The translations under genes and the position numbers were made by a program. A stretch of DNA of 43,143 nucleotides, from contig CAYJDR010000016.1 of the NCBI GenBank assembly GCA_964368965.1, forward strand, positions 1 to 43,143, given 5' to 3'. The number at the start of each line of letters is the position of its first letter. The first letter of the stretch is position 1. The notes under the pieces are model-generated. The model worked only from the letters and a program-made list of their open reading frames with translations. It made no database searches and was not told where the DNA came from. Below are positions 1 through 7,409 of the stretch, one piece after another. The DNA is from CAYJDR01 sp964368965. GTDB taxonomy: Bacteria; Chrysiogenota; Deferribacteres; Deferribacterales; Mucispirillaceae.

Positions 1-134
1 GCAAAAACACCCCTAAACGAAAGCACTTCTAGCGCGTTGAAATGTTCAAGCTGTTTCCAATAAATTGAGACGAAGCCCCAAGCCGTGAATGATGCGATCG
101 CAATGATTATCGACGTGATGTTTTTGTTTCCCAT
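1..134 (-). CDS. RarD/EamA-type DMT transporter, N-terminal part (cut by window edge)
   Basis: An open frame starts with ATG at 134 on the minus strand and runs off the left edge after 44 codons. It has a clear AGGTGA ribosome binding site just upstream. The visible residues form a first hydrophobic segment containing AWGFVSIYWK, then an acidic and basic stretch ending LSFRGVF. This matches the first helix and following motif of RarD-like members of the drug/metabolite transporter superfamily. It is similar along the same stretch to the complete transporter encoded just upstream (minus strand 1096-200), so the two look like tandem paralogues in one operon, 65 nt apart. The substrate is unknown, and membrane location is inferred from the hydrophobic segment. 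Confidence 0.72.
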   Translation of the reverse strand, partial: MGNKNITSIIIAIASFTAWGFVSIYWKQLEHFNALEVLSFRGVF

Positions 135-199
135 ATATCACCTACAAAGATGTGTAAACTCGTTCTACTACTTTTACTTATGAACTGCAAGCAATATTT

Positions 200-1096
200 T
201 TAAGAAGTCAATTTTTGTGATTTTTTATACGAAATTAACCCATCTATAGAGTAGATGATAAGACCAATCCATATGAATGAAAACGTAATGAAATGTGACA
301 TTGTGAACGGCTCATTATACATGAAAATGCCGATAAAAAGCGATACAGTCGGTGTTAAATATTGTAAAATTCCAACGGTGGCAAGTGATAACTTTTTAGC
401 AACATATGCAAAGCCAGCAAGTGGCAGCGCAGTAACTAGCCCGCAAAATACTACAAGCGTAATCTCTAATGGTAGTGCATTTATGATAGTGATATTGTTG
501 TTGAAAGATAGATAGAATAAATAGATTGAGGCAGGCACACAAAGATAAACTGACTCGATAAATAGCCCTGGTAGCGAGCCAATTTGAACAACTTTACGCA
601 ACAAACCGTATAAGCTAAACGTGATAGCGATAGATAGTGCTAAATAGGAGATAGTACCATATTCTACAAATAAATGTGCAACGCCGATACAAGCAAGGCT
701 AATTGCAATTACTTGATATTTGTTCATGCGTACTTTAAATATTAGTGCAGAGAATGCAACATTAATTAATGGGCTGATGTAGTAGCCCATGCTAGTTTCA
801 GAAATTTTGCCAGTTGTGACAGCATAGATATATAACGCCCAGTTTATGCCAATCATCAAGCCAGATGCTAAAAGTGTGAGCATAATTTTTTTGTTTTTTA
901 TAGCGCGCACAACTTGTATAGCATCTTTCATCAAAAATACGATTAGACCAACAAATATAGCTGATGAGAACGCACGCCATGCAGGAAGTTCAAACGAACT
1001 GATGTTCGTAATTACTGCCCAATAAATTGCAAACACCCCTCTAGCAAAGAAGGATGTTATGCCAATCATCACTGACGTTGTATCGTTCTGCTTCAT
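200..1096 (-). CDS. EamA/DMT family transporter, RarD-like
   Basis: A 298-residue, strongly hydrophobic protein with about ten predicted membrane segments, close to the usual RarD length. The N-terminus (SFFARGVFAIYWAVI, then an ELPAWRAFSSAI-like loop) and the second-half motif ending LQYLTPTVSLFIGIFMYNE are typical of EamA-domain drug/metabolite exporters. These proteins move small metabolites or drugs across the inner membrane; the name RarD comes from a poorly explained chloramphenicol phenotype and does not fix the substrate. The gene lies 4 nt after the upstream small exported protein gene and is followed by a second, truncated RarD-like gene, so all probably share the mobB transcript. 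Confidence 0.82.
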   Translation of the reverse strand: MKQNDTTSVMIGITSFFARGVFAIYWAVITNISSFELPAWRAFSSAIFVGLIVFLMKDAIQVVRAIKNKKIMLTLLASGLMIGINWALYIYAVTTGKISETSMGYYISPLINVAFSALIFKVRMNKYQVIAISLACIGVAHLFVEYGTISYLALSIAITFSLYGLLRKVVQIGSLPGLFIESVYLCVPASIYLFYLSFNNNITIINALPLEITLVVFCGLVTALPLAGFAYVAKKLSLATVGILQYLTPTVSLFIGIFMYNEPFTMSHFITFSFIWIGLIIYSIDGLISYKKSQKLTS

Positions 1097-1100
1097 CTAC

Positions 1101-1709
1101 TTAATCTACTTTTTCAATCATAAACATAGGGTAATCTAATGCTTTTAGTACGCTATCCTTGCTCGTAGGCTTATAGTTTTCTATATCTATCAACATTATA
1201 GGTGAAACATTTATAGATATTGATTTTTTTTCGCCTGCAATAAACGTTACCACAAGTGCATAGTTATGCTCATATGTGAAAAGGTAAACTTCTGATGACT
1301 CAACACTTTTGTCAACTGTAGTTGTGTACACAGATAATACTGACGATGCTATGATATTATCCATACCATGATTACCATTAATTAGATAAGCTATTGAATT
1401 AACAGCACTTTTTTCTATAAATGGCTCGGTGTTCTTAGGTGTTTTAAATGTCTCCAATGTAAGCTTTACAATATTTTCGGTAGCAACACTATAAATTGCA
1501 CTAGGTTTACTGAAATCTAGTTTGCTGATTTCGTTTACAATAATGTTTTCACCACTTACAGCTTGTTTAATATATTCATCACTTTTTGAGAGCGATTCCA
1601 TTAGGTTAATCAATGATTGTACCGTTTCATATGTTTCTTTTGAAATCTCTGCATACGCAACATTAATTGTTAAAAGTGAAATGAATAGCGATAAAATTAT
1701 CTTTTTCAT
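1101..1709 (-). CDS. small exported protein of unknown function
   Basis: A 202-residue protein that I do not recognise. It begins with a classic Sec signal peptide: MKKII, a hydrophobic core to about residue 18, then an AYA-E signal peptidase I site near residue 20. No membrane segment follows, so the mature protein of roughly 180 residues is probably periplasmic. It contains no cysteine and no motif I can name. Its C-terminal half is rich in beta-type alternation (SEVYLFTYEHNYALVVTFIA). The start codon overlaps the mobB stop by one base (TAATG), so it is almost certainly co-transcribed and translationally coupled with mobB. The neighbourhood does not reveal a function. Confidence 0.7.
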   Translation of the reverse strand: MKKIILSLFISLLTINVAYAEISKETYETVQSLINLMESLSKSDEYIKQAVSGENIIVNEISKLDFSKPSAIYSVATENIVKLTLETFKTPKNTEPFIEKSAVNSIAYLINGNHGMDNIIASSVLSVYTTTVDKSVESSEVYLFTYEHNYALVVTFIAGEKKSISINVSPIMLIDIENYKPTSKDSVLKALDYPMFMIEKVD

Positions 1710-2224
1710 TATATGTATGCAAACTCCTGTTTAATAAATGTATCTATAATAAAGTCGGCGATAGCTTCGGCATCATCTAGGTTAAATATGTCTTCAACAT
1801 CAGTGATAGCTTCAGGTTCGTCAGTTGCAGCTGCGATTACAAATTTATCTCCAAGCCTTGCAACCTCTCTGCCATTATCTTTACGATGCACGATAATTTT
1901 TGGAATATCCTCTTCCTTAAAACCTTCGCCAACGATAATATCAAGCCCATTAGGCATAAGCGCCATAAGCTCTTTGAATGATAGCCTATAATCGCAATCG
2001 CTAATCATTGCATATTTGTTCCCAGAAGAAATGCCTATAGACATTGCACCAGCTTGCTTTAAGCGGTATGTGTCCTTGCCTTCTTTATCCATCTCAAACT
2101 TGTGCCCATCATGTTTGAGTGCTGCCACTTTGTAGCCTTTTTCGCTAAGTATAGCTATAACTTTGATAGCTAATGTAGTTTTTCCACTGCCAGAAAACCC
2201 AGCAAATGTAAAATATGGTGTCAT
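1709..2224 (-). CDS. mobB: molybdopterin-guanine dinucleotide biosynthesis adaptor MobB
   Basis: A 171-residue P-loop NTPase with Walker A GFSGSGKT at residues 9-16. The following KHDGHKFEMDKEGKDTYRLKQAGA stretch, seen as KHDGH then DTYRLKQAGA, is the hallmark of MobB, as is the later VGEGFKEEDIPKI motif. MobB is a GTP-binding helper for attaching GMP to molybdenum cofactor in the cytoplasm; it assists MobA but is not essential in E. coli. No mobA or other moa/moe gene is in the window. A purine-rich GGGGGATT ribosome site precedes the ATG. The gene is transcribed away from the arsenic operon. Confidence 0.92.
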   Translation of the reverse strand: MTPYFTFAGFSGSGKTTLAIKVIAILSEKGYKVAALKHDGHKFEMDKEGKDTYRLKQAGAMSIGISSGNKYAMISDCDYRLSFKELMALMPNGLDIIVGEGFKEEDIPKIIVHRKDNGREVARLGDKFVIAAATDEPEAITDVEDIFNLDDAEAIADFIIDTFIKQEFAYI

Positions 2225-2251
2225 ACCAATCCCCCAATCCTTAATTTAAAA

Positions 2252-2280
2252 AATGTAACATGAATATATTGATTTTACAA
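2252..2280 (-). promoter_or_regulatory. putative sigma-70 promoter for the mobB operon
   Basis: Read on the minus strand there is TTGTAA (2280-2275), a 17-nt spacer and TACATT (2257-2252), about 28 nt upstream of the mobB start. The match is moderate. The upstream edge lies about 15 nt from the first ars operator, so ArsR binding could influence it. Confidence 0.4.
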
Positions 2281-2294
2281 GGGTTTAAAAACAC

Positions 2295-2310
2295 ATCAAA
2301 AAATTTTGAT
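2295..2310. promoter_or_regulatory. ArsR-type operator 1
   Basis: ATCAAAAAATTTTGAT is a perfect inverted repeat (7-nt arms, 2-nt centre). It differs at a single base from the second palindrome at 2354-2369, and matches the ATCAA-TTGAT type bound by ArsR/SmtB repressors. It lies just upstream of the -35 box of the ars promoter. Confidence 0.7.
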
Positions 2311-2318
2311 ATTATCTC

Positions 2319-2347
2319 TTGACAAGTAGTAAGTGTGGGCGTATATT
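2319..2347 (+). promoter_or_regulatory. strong sigma-70 promoter of the ars operon
   Basis: A perfect -35 TTGACA (2319-2324), a 17-nt spacer and -10 TATATT (2342-2347) predict transcription starting near 2353-2355, at the edge of operator 2. Because the transcript would begin there, translation of arsR cannot start at the upstream in-frame codon at 2319. Confidence 0.8.
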
Positions 2348-2353
2348 TCAAAC

Positions 2354-2369
2354 ATCAAATAATTTTGAT
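2354..2369. promoter_or_regulatory. ArsR-type operator 2
   Basis: ATCAAATAATTTTGAT, within the slightly longer palindrome CATCAAA-TAAT-TTTGATG at 2353-2370. It sits at the predicted transcription start, an ideal place for repression. The distance to operator 1 is 59 bp start to start. Confidence 0.75.
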
Positions 2370-2381
2370 GCGAGGTTTGTT

Positions 2382-2714
2382 ATGGACTATAAACAACAAG
2401 CAAAGATATTTAAAGCTGTGTGTGACGAAAAGCGTTTGAAGATTTTAGAGCTACTTAGGGACGGCGAGAAGTGTGGCTGTGTGTTGATTGATATGACAGA
2501 TAATTCGCAATCTGCTCTGTCGTACCATATGAAGATATTGTGTGAGTCGGGCATCGTTACAAGCAGGCAAGAGGGCAAGTTGACGCACTATAGAATATGT
2601 GAAAGTGGTAGCACGTTTGCAATGGAGCTATTAAAAACAATAACAACGTTGAATGAAGTGCAAACACCTAACTGTTGCTACTATGATAATTTGAATAAAA
2701 AAGAAGTGATCTAA
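2382..2714 (+). CDS. arsR: ArsR family metalloregulator (arsenite-responsive repressor)
   Basis: A 110-residue winged-helix protein of the ArsR/SmtB family. I chose the ATG at 2382 because a GAGG ribosome site precedes it and the promoter lies downstream of the alternative start at 2319. The recognition helix reads SQSALSYHMKILCESGIV (residues 43-59), the family pattern. A CGC pair at residues 31-33 sits where ArsR proteins hold the arsenite-binding cysteines of alpha-3, and a CC pair lies near the C-terminus (98-99). It should repress its own operon until As(III) or Sb(III) binds. Its stop codon overlaps the acr3 start, so regulator and pump are co-transcribed. Confidence 0.92.
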   Translation: MDYKQQAKIFKAVCDEKRLKILELLRDGEKCGCVLIDMTDNSQSALSYHMKILCESGIVTSRQEGKLTHYRICESGSTFAMELLKTITTLNEVQTPNCCYYDNLNKKEVI

Positions 2715-3736
2715 TGTCATTATTTGAGAGATATTTAACCGTTTGGGTTGCGTTATGTATGGTTGTAGGTGTGGCGATTGATGTATTTCTACCAATTATA
2801 CCAGATACGCTTGATAAGGTAACTTATGCGAACGTGTCTATACCTATTGCAATACTTATCTGGGTGATGATTTACCCGATGATGTTGAAAGTAGATTTTG
2901 AAAGTGTTAAAAACGTCGGTAAAAATCCGAAAGGGCTTATTGTTACTTGGGTTGTAAACTGGTTGATAAAGCCGTTTACTATGTTTGGTATAGCTTGGTT
3001 TTTCTTCTACGTTGTGTTTAAAAGTTTTATACCTACTGATTTAGCAACTGATTACCTTGCTGGTGCTGTGTTGCTTGGTGCTGCCCCTTGTACTGCAATG
3101 GTGTTTGTGTGGAGCCACTTAACGAAAGGTAACGCCGCATACACAGTTGTGCAAGTTGCTACGAACGACTTGATAATACTTGTTGCATTTACTCCAATCG
3201 TTGCTTTTTTACTTGATGCAGTAGGTATCACAATCCCTTGGAATACGTTGATTTTATCAGTAGTATTGTTTGTAGTTGTTCCATTAACTGCTGGTGTTTT
3301 AACTCGCTCATACGTTGTGAAAACAAAAGGCTTAGACTATTTAAACAATAAGTTTATCCCAAAGTTTGGAAACAGCACAATTATCGGTTTATTGTTGACA
3401 TTGGTGCTTATTTTCTCTGCACAAGGAGATGTTATCATCAATAACCCGTTGCATATCGTATTGATTGCCGTGCCATTGATTATACAAACAGTATTAATAT
3501 TTGCGCTTGCATATTTTTCATCAAGAGCATTGTCACTTCCACATAATGTTGCAGCACCTGCTGGCATGATTGGCGCATCAAACTTTTTCGAGCTATCGGT
3601 TGCGGTTGCTATAGCGTTGTTCGGTACAGCGTCACCAGTTGCGCTTACGACAATCGTTGGTGTGCTAGTTGAAGTGCCTGTTATGCTTATGCTTGTTAAA
3701 TATGCGAACAGCACAAAACATTTATTTAAAAGTTAG
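2714..3736 (+). CDS. acr3: arsenite efflux permease, ACR3 type
   Basis: A 340-residue membrane protein with about ten transmembrane segments, the usual length for bacterial Acr3 (also called ArsB in annotation pipelines, but unrelated to the E. coli ArsB fold). The signature LLGAAPCTAMVFVWSHLT contains the conserved cysteine (residue 126) required for arsenite transport in characterised homologues. The early VGVAID-FLP segment and the late GASNFFELSVAVAIALFG segment are also family-typical. It exports As(III), the product of ArsC, by a secondary mechanism. It sits between arsR and arsC. Confidence 0.93.
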   Translation: MSLFERYLTVWVALCMVVGVAIDVFLPIIPDTLDKVTYANVSIPIAILIWVMIYPMMLKVDFESVKNVGKNPKGLIVTWVVNWLIKPFTMFGIAWFFFYVVFKSFIPTDLATDYLAGAVLLGAAPCTAMVFVWSHLTKGNAAYTVVQVATNDLIILVAFTPIVAFLLDAVGITIPWNTLILSVVLFVVVPLTAGVLTRSYVVKTKGLDYLNNKFIPKFGNSTIIGLLLTLVLIFSAQGDVIINNPLHIVLIAVPLIIQTVLIFALAYFSSRALSLPHNVAAPAGMIGASNFFELSVAVAIALFGTASPVALTTIVGVLVEVPVMLMLVKYANSTKHLFKS

Positions 3737-3746
3737 AGGTTAGGAA

Positions 3747-4160
3747 ATGGAAAAGCCAAACATTGCTTTTATATGCGTGCATAACTCTTGCCGCAGCCAA
3801 ATAGCAGAAGCGCTAGGCAAGCACCTTGCAAGCGACATGTTCAACTGTTATTCAGCTGGCACAGAAACAAAACCAAACATAAATCAAGATGCTGTTAGAC
3901 TTATGAACGAATTGTATCAAATAGATATGGAGGCAACGCAGCACAGCAAAGTGATAGACGAACTGCCACCGATAGATGTTGTTATTACAATGGGTTGCAA
4001 TGTTGAGTGCCCTTACTTGCCGTCAAAGCACCGTGAAGATTGGGGGCTTGATGACCCATCAGGTAAAAATGATATGGCGTTCATTGGAACTATCAACACA
4101 ATCCATGCAAAAATGATTGACTTGAAAAAACGCATAAAAAACAATGAAATAAGTTTATAG
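3747..4160 (+). CDS. arsC: arsenate reductase, thioredoxin-coupled (low-MW phosphatase fold)
   Basis: A 137-residue protein with the phosphatase-like P-loop CVHNSCRSQ at 10-18 (C10, R16). Two further cysteines lie in MGCNVECPYLP (C84, C88), and WGLDDPSGK supplies the catalytic Asp-Pro. This is the Staphylococcus-type ArsC, which reduces As(V) to As(III) through C10 and a relay of two cysteines, using thioredoxin. The relay cysteines are three residues apart here; in S. aureus pI258 they are C82 and C89, but short spacings are common in related enzymes. A GGTTAGGAA ribosome site precedes the ATG. Last gene of the ars operon, followed by a terminator. Confidence 0.92.
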   Translation: MEKPNIAFICVHNSCRSQIAEALGKHLASDMFNCYSAGTETKPNINQDAVRLMNELYQIDMEATQHSKVIDELPPIDVVITMGCNVECPYLPSKHREDWGLDDPSGKNDMAFIGTINTIHAKMIDLKKRIKNNEISL

Positions 4161-4165
4161 ATTTA

Positions 4166-4191
4166 ATGGGCAGTGAAAACTGTCCATTTTT
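4166..4191 (+). terminator. Rho-independent terminator of the ars operon
   Basis: Stem ATGGGCAG (4166-4173) pairs with CTGTCCAT (4180-4187) with one G-U pair and a 6-nt loop, followed by TTTTT. It lies 6 nt after the arsC stop. Confidence 0.8.
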
Positions 4192-4222
4192 GCGTATAGT
4201 TTGATAATTTTAATGTTTTCTA

Positions 4223-4250
4223 TTGCAAAAAAAATCACAATAGATACAAT
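4223..4250 (+). promoter_or_regulatory. putative promoter of the helicase-pgi-tilS-ftsH run
   Basis: TTGCAA (4223-4228), a 16-nt spacer and TACAAT (4245-4250). The predicted start of transcription falls on or next to the ATG at 4256, which would make the first gene's message leaderless. Confidence 0.45.
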
Positions 4251-4255
4251 CAAAT

Positions 4256-6052
4256 ATGTTATTAGAAAATTACTTTAAAGACAAATCATATTTACAATCC
4301 GTTCTGCCTGAATATAGGTATAGAGAAACACAAGTTGAAGCTTCCAAAATGGTTATGAAATCGTTTGATAGCTATAAAAACGCCATCATCGAAGCACCTA
4401 CAGGTTCAGGTAAAACGATCGCATATCTCGTGCCATCTTTGCTAAGCAAAAAGAAGATTATCATTGCTACAAAAACAATACAGCTTATGAACCAGCTATA
4501 TTTTAAAGATCTGCCAGTTGTTCAGCAAATGCTTGGCGATAATGTGAACGTACGCATACTAAAAGGGCGCAAGAATTATTTTTGCCCTGCAAGGTTTTAT
4601 AAATTTATAATGCCGAACTCGCTATATTATACTGATGCTATCGAATGGTATGACCAAAACTATAAAGATGGGATTGTTGAAGTTCCATGGAGCCAGCTAG
4701 ACTCTAACACATGCAACATGATGTCTGCCGATCGCTACCAATGTAGTGGCTCAAAGTGTGGCTATTATGAAGATTGCCCATTTTATTTTGAGAAGCAACT
4801 TGCGAACGAGTCTGACATTATCATCACTAATCACCACTTGTTGCTATCTGATATCGCTTTAAAAACAAAAGGCTCGAAAACAGGCGTGTTTGACTTTAGA
4901 GACCATGCAATATTCGATGAAGCACACTCAATAGCAGACACATACTCACAATATGCAGGTACAGATTTGCACCTATTTAGCATGGTTATGTTTTTCCGTG
5001 AGAATAGGAGCTCGTTTTTAATGTCAGAGTTTGAAAAACTCAACGACATGTACTTCAAACTAAATGCAAGCATCGCAGAAAACAATAAGATAATGTATTC
5101 TGAAAAGAAAGCAGAGATCCAAGAAATAGTTGGCTTTGCTAGCGAACTTGTTGCCGTGTCTGAAAGTGAAGAACTCATTGAAGAATTTAATAGGTATAAA
5201 GAACCTATCCTAGCACTTGATAGCGACGATGAAGGCTTGAGATATATAGAGAAACAAAACCAACGCATTGATATAAAATTCATGCCGTTTGAGACAGGCG
5301 AAAGCTTTGCAGAGGGTATCGGGCGCACGGTGTTATCGTCTGTGTTTATTAGTGCAACTATTTCCACAAATGGTGGGTTTGGCTACTTCATGAAAGAAAC
5401 AGGGCTGAGCGATAGCACTTGCGACCACAGGATATTGCCGCCCGTGTTCGACTTCAAAGCACAAGGCAAACTATATGTACCAACCTATAAAGAAGAGATG
5501 AATAAAGATAGCGTCTATGCTGAATTGGTTAAAAATATGAACGGCTCTTGCTTGATTATATGCAACAGTATCGACAGAATGCAGAAAGTGAAAGAATACT
5601 TACTAGCAGAGAAAACTAACAAGCGAATATACACGCAGAAAGATATCAATATTGGGCAATTAGACATGGGTGACGACCTTGTACTTATAGGTTGCGCTAC
5701 CTTGCGAGAGGGGATAGATTTGTCGGGTGGTAGCTTCAAGTGTGTCATACTCGATAAGTTGCCATTTGAAAACTTTAAAGACTTCGTAATAGAAAAGAAA
5801 ACTGATAAAATCAAAGCAGATGGAGGCAACCCATTTGCACAATTCTCACTGCCACGTGCCGTGCTTTATTTCAAGCAAGCAGTTGGCAGGCTTATCCGCC
5901 ATGAAGATGATTTTGGGCTTTGGGCAGTGTTTGATGAAAGGATAGTGAATAAAAGCTATGGAAAAAATTTTATAGATGTATTAAAGTATGTTGATATAAT
6001 AAGAACAAAAGAAGAAGCAATTAAATACTTAGGTGGAGGTTTTAATGAATAG
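4256..6052 (+). CDS. DinG/YoaA-like XPD-family DNA helicase with Fe-S cluster
   Basis: A 598-residue superfamily 2 helicase. Walker A APTGSGKT is at residues 47-54, the DEAH box at 221-224 and motif VI QAVGRLIRHEDD near the C-terminus. Between motifs I and II, cysteines at about 110, 163, 168 and 174 match the four ligands of the 4Fe-4S cluster in XPD/DinG enzymes. These unwind DNA 5' to 3' and resolve R-loops or stalled forks. It lacks an N-terminal exonuclease domain, so it is the E. coli DinG or YoaA type, not the Firmicute DinG. No Shine-Dalgarno sequence precedes the ATG, and a promoter ends only 5 nt upstream. The next gene overlaps its stop. Confidence 0.87.
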   Translation: MLLENYFKDKSYLQSVLPEYRYRETQVEASKMVMKSFDSYKNAIIEAPTGSGKTIAYLVPSLLSKKKIIIATKTIQLMNQLYFKDLPVVQQMLGDNVNVRILKGRKNYFCPARFYKFIMPNSLYYTDAIEWYDQNYKDGIVEVPWSQLDSNTCNMMSADRYQCSGSKCGYYEDCPFYFEKQLANESDIIITNHHLLLSDIALKTKGSKTGVFDFRDHAIFDEAHSIADTYSQYAGTDLHLFSMVMFFRENRSSFLMSEFEKLNDMYFKLNASIAENNKIMYSEKKAEIQEIVGFASELVAVSESEELIEEFNRYKEPILALDSDDEGLRYIEKQNQRIDIKFMPFETGESFAEGIGRTVLSSVFISATISTNGGFGYFMKETGLSDSTCDHRILPPVFDFKAQGKLYVPTYKEEMNKDSVYAELVKNMNGSCLIICNSIDRMQKVKEYLLAEKTNKRIYTQKDINIGQLDMGDDLVLIGCATLREGIDLSGGSFKCVILDKLPFENFKDFVIEKKTDKIKADGGNPFAQFSLPRAVLYFKQAVGRLIRHEDDFGLWAVFDERIVNKSYGKNFIDVLKYVDIIRTKEEAIKYLGGGFNE

Positions 6053-7409
6053 TTTTACATTCGACTACAATTTTGCTGTAGAGAAACATTTAGCAAACGG
6101 CATCACCAAAGAAGCATTATCGAAGTACCAAGAAAAAGTGAAAGTTGGCATAGCACGCCTATCAGAAATGGTGACTGGTGGCAGTGTTGGGTTCCCTAAC
6201 TTACCTTTAGTTGATGTGAGTGATATCACATCATACGCGAAAAGCGTGAACGGAAAATATGAAGATGTTATCATCGCAGGCATCGGTGGCTCTGCACTAG
6301 GTATTGAAGCTGTTGTTAATGCAATCCTACCTTATGGCTATAACACTCTAAGCGAGGCAGAAAGAGGCTATAAACCAAAAATTTGGGTTGCAGACAACGT
6401 TGACCCATCAAAAATCGTCACGATATTATCAATGTGCAAGCCTGAAAAGACTTTGTGCGTTGTTATATCAAAATCTGGTAACACTGTTGAAACTGCTCAA
6501 AACTTTTCATTAATTTTTGATTGGTTTGGCAAACTACTAGCTAAAAATATGCGTGAACATATCGTCGTCGTTACAGACCCTGCAAAAGGGCCATTACGTG
6601 AGTTCGCTGATAAAAATAACCTCGTAACATTCCCTATTGAAGCATCAGTTGGTGGCAGGTTTTCTGTTTTATCACCTGTTGGGCTTGTGCCTGCAGCTTT
6701 GATTGGCGTTGATATTGAAAAATTATTGCTAGGTGCAAAAGATATCGTTGATAACTATCAATATCAAATAGAAGTTGCTAGTGCAATTTATCTATATTAT
6801 ATGGATAATGGGAAAAGTATAAACGTGTTAATGCCTTATAGTTCAAGGCTTGATAAATATGCAGAATGGTTCTGCCAATTATGGGGCGAAAGCTTAGGCA
6901 AAAAACTCACATACTCTGGTAAAGAGATCACTTTCGGCTCTACACCTGTTAGGGCAGTTGGTGCAATCGACCAACACTCGCAAATCCAACTGTTTAGAGA
7001 AGGCCCACTTGACAAAGTTGTAACGTTTGTTGAAGTGAAACAACACGATAAAGATAAAAGCGTGAGCGGTAACTTTTATGATGCGTTCGGATATTTAAAT
7101 GGCTTATACTTAGGCAAATTATTAAATACAGAGTTGCAAACTACGGAGGCAGCATTGCTGACATCTGGTGTGCCATCGTTGAAGATATCTATTGATACTT
7201 TAGATGAGTTTTCACTCGGGCAACTATTTATGTTTATGCAATACATTGTGCCAATTATTGGGCTTGCTGTTGATATTAATCCGTTCGATCAGCCAGGTGT
7301 GGAAGAGGCTAAAGAATACGCTTATGGATTGATGGATAGGGCAGGATTTGAGGCAAAAAAACAAGAGTTTCATGAGATATACAAAAAAGACGACGAATTT
7401 ATCATTTAA
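6045..7409 (+). CDS. pgi: glucose-6-phosphate isomerase
   Basis: A 454-residue enzyme interconverting glucose-6-P and fructose-6-P in glycolysis and gluconeogenesis. It is of the shorter, Bacillus-like type. Visible signatures are the IAGIGGSALG phosphate loop, SKSGNTVET, GGRFSVLSPVG, DQHSQIQL and a C-terminal NPFDQPGVEEAK. I chose the ATG at 6045 over an in-frame GTG at 6033, because the sequence GGTGGAGGT directly upstream is the ribosome site. The start overlaps the helicase stop by 8 nt, and its end overlaps tilS by 38 nt. Fructose-6-P made here is the precursor for glucosamine, linking it to glmM downstream. Confidence 0.95.
   Translation: MNSFTFDYNFAVEKHLANGITKEALSKYQEKVKVGIARLSEMVTGGSVGFPNLPLVDVSDITSYAKSVNGKYEDVIIAGIGGSALGIEAVVNAILPYGYNTLSEAERGYKPKIWVADNVDPSKIVTILSMCKPEKTLCVVISKSGNTVETAQNFSLIFDWFGKLLAKNMREHIVVVTDPAKGPLREFADKNNLVTFPIEASVGGRFSVLSPVGLVPAALIGVDIEKLLLGAKDIVDNYQYQIEVASAIYLYYMDNGKSINVLMPYSSRLDKYAEWFCQLWGESLGKKLTYSGKEITFGSTPVRAVGAIDQHSQIQLFREGPLDKVVTFVEVKQHDKDKSVSGNFYDAFGYLNGLYLGKLLNTELQTTEAALLTSGVPSLKISIDTLDEFSLGQLFMFMQYIVPIIGLAVDINPFDQPGVEEAKEYAYGLMDRAGFEAKKQEFHEIYKKDDEFII

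Noticed and set aside
2319..2381. An upstream in-frame start codon for arsR at 2319
   Set aside because: This codon overlaps the -35 box of the promoter, so it cannot be in the mRNA. The ATG at 2382 has a good ribosome site.
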